The translations under genes and the position numbers were made by a program. A DNA stretch of 64,000 nucleotides from Sphingomonadales bacterium (GTDB lineage: Bacteria; Pseudomonadota; Alphaproteobacteria; Sphingomonadales; Sphingomonadaceae). The stretch covers positions 1-64,000 of the forward strand of contig JAGWVC010000001.1 of assembly GCA_018971065.1 (NCBI GenBank), given 5' to 3'. This document shows positions 23,859 to 33,700 of the stretch, one piece after another. Position 1 is the stretch's first letter, and each line of letters begins with the position of its first letter. Below the pieces are notes generated by a model. That model saw nothing but the letters and a program-made list of their open reading frames with translations. It was not told where the DNA came from and searched no databases.

Positions 23859-25529
23859 ATGGAAAAGAAGATAAGGACCGAACTGCTGAAGATGACCGGC
23901 ATCATGCTGGTCCTGGGCGGGCTCGGCATCTATGCGCACGAATTCGTCATCGCCGGCATCATGGCGAAAGTGGCGCTGAACTCGTCGATCTTCGCGATCT
24001 TCGGGGTGGCGGCGGCGCTGGCGTTCAAGGCCGTGCTGGCGCTGAAGAACGAGGTTGTGGCGCTGAAGGCGCTTCAGGTGGACTATGGCCAGAAGCACCT
24101 GCGCGAGAGCGATCCCTACGACAAGCCGGCGGTGGTGTTCCACCAGCCCGAACTGCTGGGCCAGGGCTATCGCCTGATCACCGAGGAGCTGGCCCGGCAG
24201 GACGATCTGCAACTGTCCAGTTCGGACGTGCAGACGCTGCTGCACGACGTCGATGCGCGCATCAACGATCGCAAGTCGACGATCCTGTACTTTTCGGGCC
24301 TGATGGTGTTCTTGGGGCTGCTGGGCGCGTTCATGGGGCTGATGAAGACCGTCCACGCGGTCTCGGACCTGATCGGCGCGATGGACATCTCGGGGAATGC
24401 CGGGGCCGATGGGTTCGGCAAGATGATCGAGGGCATGAAGGCCCCGCTGGCGGGCATGTCGGTGGGGTTCTCGTCCTCGCTGTTCGGGCTGATGACGTCG
24501 ATGGTGCTGGGCGCGCTGGAGCGCTGCATGACCAGCGCGCTAAAATCGCTGCGCAACGAGTTCGAGCACTGGCTGAGCCACGTCACCGCGCTGGACGGCG
24601 GCCAGGCCGAAAACACCGGGCATGGCGGCGGCACCGGCGAACTGGCGGCGGTGCGGCGGGCGCTGGAAGGCGGCGCCGGGCACTTGCGCGAGATGCGCGC
24701 GACAATGGAGGCCGGCGAGCGCCACACCGCGCGGCTGAGCGCCGGGCTGGACGGGCTGAACCGGGCGACGACCCGGCTGGCCGACACCGTGCTGGCGATG
24801 ACCGACCCCGCCGAACTGCTGCGCCCGGTGACCGAGACGATGACCGAGCTGGGCCGCAACCAGATCGCCCTGCTGGGGCAGATTCGCGGGCTGCATGTCG
24901 AAGCCCAGGCGGATCGCGCGCAGATGCGGGCGATGCTGGCGGCGATGGATGCGCGCATCGCCCGCAGCGAAGCGCTGGACGGGCAGGAACTGCACCGCCA
25001 GATCGAACGCCTTGTCGCGTTGCAAACCGAGCTGGCCGAACGCGAGCCCGCGCCGGTGATCGTGGCGGTATCGCGCGGACGGATCGCCACCAGTCCGCGC
25101 ATTCCGCGCCTGTTCCGGGCGCTGCTGGGCTGGTTGCGCGTGATTCAGGGCGATCCGGCGGCGGCACGGCGCGAGGCGCGACGGCTGCGATGCGAGGTGC
25201 GCGCGGCGCTGGGCGGCTATCGCCGGGCGCTGCGCCGTCAGGATGGCACGATCAGCGCGCGGTTCGACCGCATCGAGGCGGAGGGGCGGGCCGGGCGCGA
25301 CATCCTGGTGCGGCTGGAACAGGACGCCGCCGCGCGCGCGGCACAACGGGCGCTGCTGGCGGAGCGTCCGAACGACGATCCCGCCGCCGGCGCGTTCCGC
25401 GATGCGCGCATGGCGATGGACCTGCTGCAACGGCGGCTGAACGCCGACGTCGAACCGGCAACCGACGGCGATGCCGCCGTCACGCCGCGTGACGCCCCGC
25501 CCCGCCGCCACGGCAGCCCGCATTCCTGA
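23859..25529 (+). CDS. MotA/TolQ/ExbB-like channel protein with long helical tail (SiiB-like)
   Basis: A 556-aa protein. TM helices at about 12-35 and 40-62, a cytoplasmic loop, then TM3 142-163 (STILYFSGLMVFLGLLGAFMGL) and TM4 195-220 (APLAGMSVGFSSSLFGLM), the MotA/TolQ/ExbB pattern. Residues 230-556 form an unusually long hydrophilic tail with heptad-like coiled coil up to about 400, then a very Arg/Ala-rich helical part. It pairs with the MotB-like gene 22 bases upstream as stator and channel. The arrangement and tail recall SiiB, and superficially ZorA of Zorya defence, but the neighbours point to secretion. The ribosome-binding site is GGAGG eight bases before ATG. Confidence 0.85.
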   Translation: MEKKIRTELLKMTGIMLVLGGLGIYAHEFVIAGIMAKVALNSSIFAIFGVAAALAFKAVLALKNEVVALKALQVDYGQKHLRESDPYDKPAVVFHQPELLGQGYRLITEELARQDDLQLSSSDVQTLLHDVDARINDRKSTILYFSGLMVFLGLLGAFMGLMKTVHAVSDLIGAMDISGNAGADGFGKMIEGMKAPLAGMSVGFSSSLFGLMTSMVLGALERCMTSALKSLRNEFEHWLSHVTALDGGQAENTGHGGGTGELAAVRRALEGGAGHLREMRATMEAGERHTARLSAGLDGLNRATTRLADTVLAMTDPAELLRPVTETMTELGRNQIALLGQIRGLHVEAQADRAQMRAMLAAMDARIARSEALDGQELHRQIERLVALQTELAEREPAPVIVAVSRGRIATSPRIPRLFRALLGWLRVIQGDPAAARREARRLRCEVRAALGGYRRALRRQDGTISARFDRIEAEGRAGRDILVRLEQDAAARAAQRALLAERPNDDPAAGAFRDARMAMDLLQRRLNADVEPATDGDAAVTPRDAPPRRHGSPHS

Positions 25530-25564
25530 CCCCGCGAATTCCCGATCTCACGGAGGAACCCGCC

Positions 25565-25912
25565 ATGCCGTTCAAGCTTCCCCGCCTGCTGCGCCGCACG
25601 CCGGCATTCTCGCGCAACGCCGTGCGCCATGCCACGCTGATCGACTGCGAGCTGCTGCTGACCGACAGCGGCGTCGGCTATCCCGGACGGTTGATCGACA
25701 TTTCGACCGGCGGCGCGATGTTCCGCCCGCGCCTGGCCTATCTGCTGAACCGCCGGGGCACGCCGGCGCGGCTGGTGATCGATGCGCTGGGCATCGATGC
25801 GCACATCGTCGCCACCACGCCCGCCGGGTTCGGCCTGCGCTTCGATGCGCCGCTGGACGACGGGGCGATGCGTAGCCTGGTGGTTAACCCCTCGCGCGCC
25901 GCCACCGCCTGA
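25565..25912 (+). CDS. PilZ-domain protein (likely c-di-GMP binding)
   Basis: A 115-aa single-domain protein. Both halves of the PilZ ligand motif are present: RxxxR as RNAVR (residues 17-21) and DxSxxG as DISTGG (45-50). These are followed by strands ending GFGLRF. The intact motif predicts binding of cyclic di-GMP. It has its own good ribosome-binding site (GGAGG eight bases upstream) and sits inside the secretion operon between the MotA-like and TolC genes, so it most likely links cyclic di-GMP level to the activity of the channel, the exporter or the giant protein. No diguanylate cyclase or phosphodiesterase is in the window. Confidence 0.85.
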   Translation: MPFKLPRLLRRTPAFSRNAVRHATLIDCELLLTDSGVGYPGRLIDISTGGAMFRPRLAYLLNRRGTPARLVIDALGIDAHIVATTPAGFGLRFDAPLDDGAMRSLVVNPSRAATA

Positions 25913-26046
25913 ACCGCCGCGACCGACCTGGGTATATACACCATCAGATCAAATACTTGTGTGAATATCCGGATGGAACCGCCAGCCTCCACTTAACCGC
26001 GAGCGTTTACCATTGCTGCCAAGGGTAATTGCTATCGGAGGCAGAA

Positions 26047-27696
26047 ATGAACAGCGGCGCAAGCAGCGGAAGGCGGACCATCGCGCGGCGATTGGCAGGT
26101 TCGGTGGCGGGATTGGCGCTGCTGGCCGGCCCGGCGACCGGTGCGGCACCGGCCCCCGGCGGCAAGCTCTATGGCCCCACCGAGACGGGCACCCCGCTGG
26201 CGGCGCTGGCGACGGGAACCGAATTGCCGGCACTGCCCGATCGCGAGCCGCAATCTCACCCCGGTGCCGACACCGACAGCGAGGATGGCGACGATGGCGA
26301 CGGCCCGGCCAACCCCGCGACGCCGCCCGAAGGCGCGGTCGAATCGCTGCGCGACGCGATCGTGGCGGCGCTGAAGGACAACCCCGAAATCCAGATCGCC
26401 CTGGCCCAGCAGGACGACGCGCATTATGCCGTGGCCGAGGCGCGCGCGGCCCTGCTGCCGCACCTCGACCTGTCGTTCGGCTATGGCGAGGAATTCGCGC
26501 GCTCGGGCACGCAGGCGCCAACCTGGCGGCAGCGGCTGGAGGCGACCGCCACGGTCAACCAGAACCTGTGGGATTTCGGCGTCACCGCCAACGACATCCG
26601 CCGCGCGCGCGCGTCGTACCGCAGCGCGCAATGGGCCACGCGTGAGCGTATCGAGGGCATCACCTATGACATCGCCACCGCCTATCTGGGCGTGCTGCAA
26701 CAGCAGAAGCTGGTGGACCTGACCGCCGGCGAGATCGAGGTGACCGGCAAGATCCGGCGCATGGTGACCGTGCAGAAGGACCTGGGCCTGACCACCGCCG
26801 CCGACATCAGCCGGGCAAAGACGCGGATCGAATCGCTGCAATCGCAATTGCTGGACCGCAGGAGCGCGCTGCAGCAGGCCCGCAACGCCTATCGCCGGCT
26901 GACCGACCACCTGCCCGGAATCGTCGTGGCGCTGCCCGGCGCCGACAAGGCCCTGCCCGCCAGTGCCGACGATGCGGTGGCGATGATCGACGAGCACAAC
27001 CCCGGCATGGCGCAGGGGGTGGAGGATCGCCGCAGCCTGGCCCGCCAGTACGACAGCCAGAAGGGCAACTTCTTCCCCCGGCTGGGCATCGTCCTGCAGG
27101 GCAATCACAAGTACGACGTGCAGGGCAGGACCGGCATGGCCAACGATGCCCGCGCGATGGTGACGGTCAACTATGCCCTGTTCAACGGCGGCAGCGACAT
27201 GGCCCTGCGCCGCCGCATCGGCGCGCGCATCCGCCAGGCCGATTACGAGCTGGACCGCCGCCGCCGCAAGGTGGCGCAGGACATCCGCAGCGATTTTGAC
27301 GCGTTGCAGGCGGCACGGCAGAAAATTGCCACGATCACCGCCGAAATCGACGCCGCGCAGCGCGTGGCGGACCTCTATCGGCAGCAGTTCCGCGAGGGCA
27401 AACGCACGGTGTTCGACCTGCTGGACAGCGAACAGAACCTGTTCGCCGCGCGTTCGAACGAGATCACCAACCGCATCGCCCTGAACGGCGCCGAATACCG
27501 CGTGTTGCAGAACCTGGGCGGGCTGTTCGACCTGGTCAGCCAGGGCGAACCGCTGCCGCCCATCGCCACGCCGGTGTCGGAGCTGAACGCCGCGCGCGAG
27601 CGGCACAAGGCGACCGCGAAACCGGACAGCACAGGGCACGACGGAGCGCCGGCAAACCCGCGCGTGAATGGCGCCCGGGTGGCCAACCGCAAATGA
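26047..27696 (+). CDS. TolC-family outer-membrane channel of the type I secretion system
   Basis: A 549-aa protein with a signal peptide (MNSGASSGRRTIARRLAG, hydrophobic core, cleavage near residue 32). An acidic low-complexity stretch (about 75-95) precedes two OEP repeats: AIVAALKDNPEIQIALAQQDDA, NQNLWDFGVTANDIRRA in the first, and VNYALFNGGSDMALRRR with GKRTVFDLLDSEQNLF in the second, the family's hallmarks. It spans the outer membrane and periplasm as exit duct for the giant RTX protein encoded 45 bases downstream. The start is set by GGAGG five bases before ATG 26047. The 134 bases upstream are A/T-richer and may hold a promoter for TolC and the giant gene. Confidence 0.95.
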   Translation: MNSGASSGRRTIARRLAGSVAGLALLAGPATGAAPAPGGKLYGPTETGTPLAALATGTELPALPDREPQSHPGADTDSEDGDDGDGPANPATPPEGAVESLRDAIVAALKDNPEIQIALAQQDDAHYAVAEARAALLPHLDLSFGYGEEFARSGTQAPTWRQRLEATATVNQNLWDFGVTANDIRRARASYRSAQWATRERIEGITYDIATAYLGVLQQQKLVDLTAGEIEVTGKIRRMVTVQKDLGLTTAADISRAKTRIESLQSQLLDRRSALQQARNAYRRLTDHLPGIVVALPGADKALPASADDAVAMIDEHNPGMAQGVEDRRSLARQYDSQKGNFFPRLGIVLQGNHKYDVQGRTGMANDARAMVTVNYALFNGGSDMALRRRIGARIRQADYELDRRRRKVAQDIRSDFDALQAARQKIATITAEIDAAQRVADLYRQQFREGKRTVFDLLDSEQNLFAARSNEITNRIALNGAEYRVLQNLGGLFDLVSQGEPLPPIATPVSELNAARERHKATAKPDSTGHDGAPANPRVNGARVANRK

Positions 27697-27741
27697 CCGC
27701 AACCGCCCGCACCCCCCGCATGACGCAGACTGGACGCTGAC

Positions 27742-30700
27742 ATGGTCAAGATCGCACGCCCGAAGGCCGCAAAGGCGGACAAGGCCACCGGCAGGGTGAA
27801 ACTGGCGGACGACGGCGCCCCCGGCGAAGGCCACGGACAGGACGCCCCGTCGGGCGCGATGAAGATCGTCATGCTCGACGGGCAGGACAAGGCCCGGCTC
27901 GACATTCCCTATGCGCCGTTCAAGGCCGAAGTGATCGATGTCGATGTGGTGCTGGTGTTCAAGGACGGCAGCCGCGTGATCGTGCCCGGGATGGCGCTGG
28001 CCCAGTTCTCGGGCAAGAAACCGATCATTGCGTTTATCGACAAGGAATTCGCGGCCGACGAAATCGTCGCCTCGGTGGGCGAGATCAAGGTTCATGACGG
28101 CACGATGGCGCTGAACCTGTCGTCGTCCGACACGGCCGCGGCGGGCGATGCACAGGCCAAGGGCAGGGAAACTCCACCCGGCGATGCCGTGCAGCCCGGC
28201 GATTCCGCGCAAGAGCAGGCCGACGCTGCCGCGCAGGAACAGGACCGGCAGAAGTCCGACAACGCCAGCCGGGCGCTGACCGAGAAGATCAGCAAGACCA
28301 CGGTTGCATCCAGCGCGCCCGCGCAGGTCAACCCGGCGCCGGCGACCACCCCGTCGCCCGAAGCCACGCTGGGCGCGGCGGGGATCGGCAAGCTGGTGCC
28401 CGAGCTGAAGTATACGCTGCTGAACGTCGAGGGCAGCCACACCACCACGCAGAACGGCACCACGGTGATCACCGGATCGACCGGCGGGCCGAACTCGTCG
28501 CACGATGCAACCTATGCCGGGCAGTCGGCGAAGGAGACATTGACCGGAACCGCCAGCTCCGACGTGATCTGGGCCGACAACCCGGTGCAGGCGCCGGCGG
28601 GCACCAGCCTGCGCGCGCTGGACGTGGTGGCGATGGTGCCGGCCGGGAACCTGACGCTGAAGGAAATCCTGATCCCGTCGCTGCCGGCGGGCTATGCCAT
28701 CGCCAACGCCACGCTGACCGCGAAAGGCTGGCTGGTCTCGGCCGAGCAGGCCGACATCGTCAAACTGGCCACCACCGTCGATGCCTCGGGCAAGACGGTG
28801 CCGGTGCCGGCGGGCGAATCGATGTTCAGCTTCCACCTGCAACTGACTTACGTCGTGCCGACGCCGGGGGCGGCGAACAATGCCTCGGGCTTCCAGGACG
28901 AATTCTACCTGCCGGTGCAGTTGGGCCTGTCATCGGATGGCACCACCTCGACATTCGCCACGGAAGTTTCCAGCCATTTCGGCATCCGGCTGGTCGGCAG
29001 CGATGCCGACATGACCGTCCACGATACGGTGACCGGCGATCCGATTTATGTGCTCTTCTCGAACCCGCCGGGGACGATCATCAACGCCGGCGACGGCGAC
29101 GACACCGTTCACGCCGGGGCTGGCGCCGACCAGATCGACGGCGGCAGCGGCACCGACGTGGTGGTCTATGACCTGTCGAGCCAGGGCGTCACGGTCAATC
29201 TGGCCACCGGCAAGGGCAGCGGCGGTTTTGCCGAAGGCGATAGCTACACCAACGTCGAGGGCGTGACCGGCTCGAAATTTGCCGACACGCTGATCGGCGA
29301 CGACCACGACAACCGGTTCGACGGCGGCGCGGGGGCGGACACCATTGATGGCGGCGCGGGCTTCGACACGGTGGATTACAGCACGGCCCTGGCCGGCGAC
29401 ACCGTGCCCGGCGGCACCGACGTCGGCACCCGCAAGGGCGTGGAGATCCACCTCGACGGCAGCGCCAGCCACGGCGGCGAGGCCGAGGGCGACGTGCTGA
29501 CCAGCATCGAGCACGTGATCGCCACCGACCATGCCGACACGCTGGTCGGCGGCAGCGCCGCCGAGAAGCTGGAAGGCATGGGCGGCAACGATCGGCTGAT
29601 CGGCGGCGGCGGCGCCGACACGCTGGTGGGCGGCGACGGCATCGACACCGCCGACTATTCAGGATCGGCGGCGGGTGTCACCGTCCATCTCGACGGCACG
29701 GCGGGCCGGGGTGGCGATGCCGAGGGCGATGTGCTGTCGGGCATCGAAGTGCTGATCGGCTCGGCCCATGACGACACGCTGGTCGGCGACGGGGGCGACA
29801 ACACCCTGGTCGGCGGCGCCGGGGCAGACCATATCGACGGCGGCGACGGCATCGACGCGGTGGACTTCACGGGCGCCAGCGCCGGCGTCGAGGTGTTCCT
29901 TGACGGCCGCACCAGCCACGGCGGCGACGCCGAGGGCGACACGTACGCGAATATCGAGAAGCTGACCGGCACGGCCTTTGACGACCACCTGGTCGGCGCG
30001 GCAGGCAGCGAGACGTTGACCGGGAGTCTTGGCAACGACACGCTGGAAGGCGGCGCCGGCGCCGACGTGCTGGACGGCGGCGACGGCTTCGACATTGCCT
30101 CCTATGCCTCGGCGGCGGCGGGGGTGACGGTATCGCTGGACGGCAGCGTGCAGACCGGCGACGCGCTGGGCGACCGCTTCGTCAGCATCGAGGGGCTGGA
30201 AGGATCGGCCTACGCCGACAGCCTGATCGGCGGCGCGGGCAACGACCTGCTGGTCGGCGGCGCGGGCGACGATACGCTGGCCGGCGGCGCCGGGGCGGAC
30301 ACCATCGACGGTGGCGACGGCTTCGACACGGTGGACTATTCGGCCTCGACCGAAGCGGTGAACCTCCATCTCGACGGCACGGTTTCCTCGGGCGGCGACG
30401 CGCGCGGCGATGTGATCACCAACGTCGAGAACGCGACCGGCTCGCGCTTCGACGATACGCTGGTCGGGTCGGCCGGGAACGACAGCCTCGATGGCGGCGC
30501 CGGCAACGACACCATCATCGGCGGCGCCGGGGCCGATACGCTGGTCGGCGGAACCGGCACCGACCTGGCCGACTATCGCGATTCGGCGGCGGGCGTGACC
30601 GTGGCGCTGGATGGCACCGCCGGACAGGGCGGCGACGCCGAAGGCGATGTGCTGTCGGGCATCGAGAACCTGACCGGTTCGGCGCATGACGATCGATTGA

Positions 30701-33700
30701 CCGGCGACGGCGGCGCCAACCTGATCGACGGCGGGCTGGGCGACGACACGCTGGTGGGCGGCAACGGGGCCGATACGCTGGTAGGCGGCGGCGGCTTCGA
30801 CACCGCCGACTATACGGCGGCGCAGGCGGCGGTGACGGTGCGGCTGGACGGCGGCCTGTCATCGGGCGACGTGGCCGAAGGCGACGTGCTGCGCGGCATC
30901 GAGCATGTCATCGGCGGCGCCTATGCCGACCAGCTCATCGGCGATTCGGCCGCGAACCTGCTGGAAGGCGGCGCCGGCGACGATACCCTGCGCGGCGGCC
31001 TTGGCGCCGACACGCTGGTGGGCGGCGACGGCAGCGACACCGCCGACTATGGCGACTCGCAACTGGCGGTCAGCGTCAGCCTGGCCGCCAACGCGGCCAG
31101 CGGCGGCACGGCTGCCGGCGACAGCTTCGTCGGCATCGAGAACCTGCGTGGCTCCGACTTTAACGACAGCCTGACGGGCGACAGCGGCGCCAACCTGCTG
31201 GACGGCGGCTTCGGCAACGACACGCTGGCCGGTGGCGCCGGGGCGGACACGCTGGCCGGCGGTGGTGGCAACGACGTCGCCGACTATTCGGGCTCGGCGG
31301 CGGGCGTGACGGTGAACCTGGCGCTGGGCACGGCGCAGGGCGGCGACGCCGAAGGTGACGTGCTACAATCTATCGAAGGCGTGATCGGATCGGCGCAGGC
31401 CGACAGCCTGACCGGCGATTCCGGCAACAACCAACTTTCGGGCGGCGCCGGCGACGATACGCTGTCCGGCGGCGCGGGCGCCGACACGCTCGATGGCGGC
31501 GCGGGCATCGACACGGCGGACTATTCCGGCTCGACCTCGGCCGTGACGATCGCGCTGGACGGCACCGCCGGCAACGGCGGCGACGCCGAGGGCGACGTGC
31601 TGACCGGCATCGAGCGGCTGGCCGGTTCGGCATTCGCCGACCGGCTGGGCGGCGGCGCCGGCAACGAGACGATTCTGGGCGGTGCGGGCGACGACACCCT
31701 GTCGGGCGGCGCGGGGGCGGACAGCCTCGACGGCGGCAGCGGCTTCGATATCGCCGATTATGCCGCTTCGACCGCCGCGATCGATGCCGGCCTCGATGGT
31801 CGCGCCAATCATGGCGGCGATGCCGAAGGCGACGTGCTGACCGGCATCGAGGGCATTTCGGGCAGCGGCTTCGGCGATCGACTGCACGGCGCCGGCGATG
31901 GCGAACTGCTGCGCGGCATGGCCGGGGACGACACCCTCTACGGCTCGGGCGGGGCCGACACGCTGGACGGCGGCGCCGGGTTCGACACCGCCGACTATTC
32001 GGCATCGGCGGCAGCGGTGGCGGTGGACTTGCGCACCGGCACCGGCAGCGGCGGCGATGCCCAGGGCGATGTGCTGACCGGCATCGAGCGCGTGATCGGA
32101 TCGGACTTTGCCGATCTGCTGACGGGCGGCACCGGCAACGACGCGCTTTCGGGCGGTGCGGGTGACGACACGCTGATCGGCGGCGCCGGTGCGGATACGC
32201 TGGACGGCGGCAGCGGTTTCAACACGGTGGACTATTCACAGTCGGGCGACGGGATCACGCTGGCGCTGGACGGCACCGCGGGCCGCGGCGGCGATGCCGA
32301 GGGCGACCGCGTGACCGGCGTCAGCCACGTGATCGGCTCGCTCTACGACGACCGTCTGACCGGTTCGGCTACCGGCGACCTGCTGGAAGGCGGCGCGGGT
32401 GACGACACCTTGCGCGGCATGGCGGGCGACGACACACTGGTGGGCGGTTCGGGCAACGACCGGCTGGACGGCGGCGACGGCGCGGACCAGCTTTCCGGCG
32501 GGGTGGGCGACGACACGCTGGTGGGCGGCGCCGGGGCCGACACGCTGGTGGGTGGGTCGGGCATCGATACGGCGGACTATTCGGCATCGTCGGCGGCGGT
32601 GATCGTCGCGCTCGACGGGTCGCTCGGCCACGGCGGCGATGCCGAAGGCGACCAGCTTTCGGGCATCGAGCGGCTGGCCGGTTCGGCGTTTGCCGACAGC
32701 CTGACCGGCGCGGGCGGCAACGACCTGCTGAGCGGCGGCGGCGGCAACGACACCGTGACCGGCGCGGACGGCAGCGACACGCTGATCGGCGGCAGCGGCG
32801 ACGACGTGCTGATCGGCGGCGCCGGGGCCGACCAACTCGACGGCGGCGACGGCTTCGACACCGCCGATTATTCGGCATCGGCCACCGGCATCGCGGTGCG
32901 GCTGGATGGACAGCCCGGCCAGGGCGGCGATGCCACCGGCGATGTGCTGACCGGCATCGAACACGTCATCGGCACCGGCCAGGACGACACGCTGGTCGGC
33001 GCGGCCGCCGCCGAATGGCTGCAGGGCGGCGGCGGCAACGACCTGCTGGCCGGCGGCGCCGGGGCGGATACGCTGGACGGCGGCGCGGGGATCGACACGG
33101 CGGACTATTCCACCTCCGCCGATGCGGTGGCGGTCGATCTGGCCAGCGGCACCGGCCACGGCGGCGATGCCGAGGGCGATCTGCTGTCCGGCATCGAACG
33201 GCTGGTCGGCTCGTCGGGCGACGACACGCTGGCCGGCAGCGCGGCAGGCGACACGATCGATGGCGGAGCCGGGGCGGACATGCTGTTCGGCCGCGAAGGC
33301 AACGATGCGCTGCACGGCGGCGACGGCAACGACACCATCGACGGCGGTGCCGGCGCCGACACCATCGACGGCGGCGCCGGGTTGGACACGGTGGACTATT
33401 CCACCTCGGGCGCGGCGGTCGCCGTGGGGCTGGACGGCAGCGCCGCGGTCGGCGGCGACGCCACCGGCGACGAGCTGATCAGCATCGAGAACCTGACCGG
33501 ATCGGGCTTTGCCGACCGGCTGTGGGCGGGCAGCGCCGGGGCTACCATCCACGGCGGGGGCGGCGATGACACCATCAGCGGCGGCGGCGGCAACGATGTC
33601 CTGTTCGGCGACGACGGCAACGACACCATCAGCGGCGGCGCCGGGGCGGACGCGATCGACGGCGGCGGCGGAATCGATACGGTGGACTATTCGGGATCGC

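Noticed and set aside
23159..25529. MotB-like plus long-tailed MotA-like pair as a Zorya (ZorA/ZorB) defence system
   Set aside because: No ZorC, ZorD or ZorE, nuclease or helicase is nearby. The pair lies inside a T1SS operon with a giant RTX gene, so a Sii-like role fits better.
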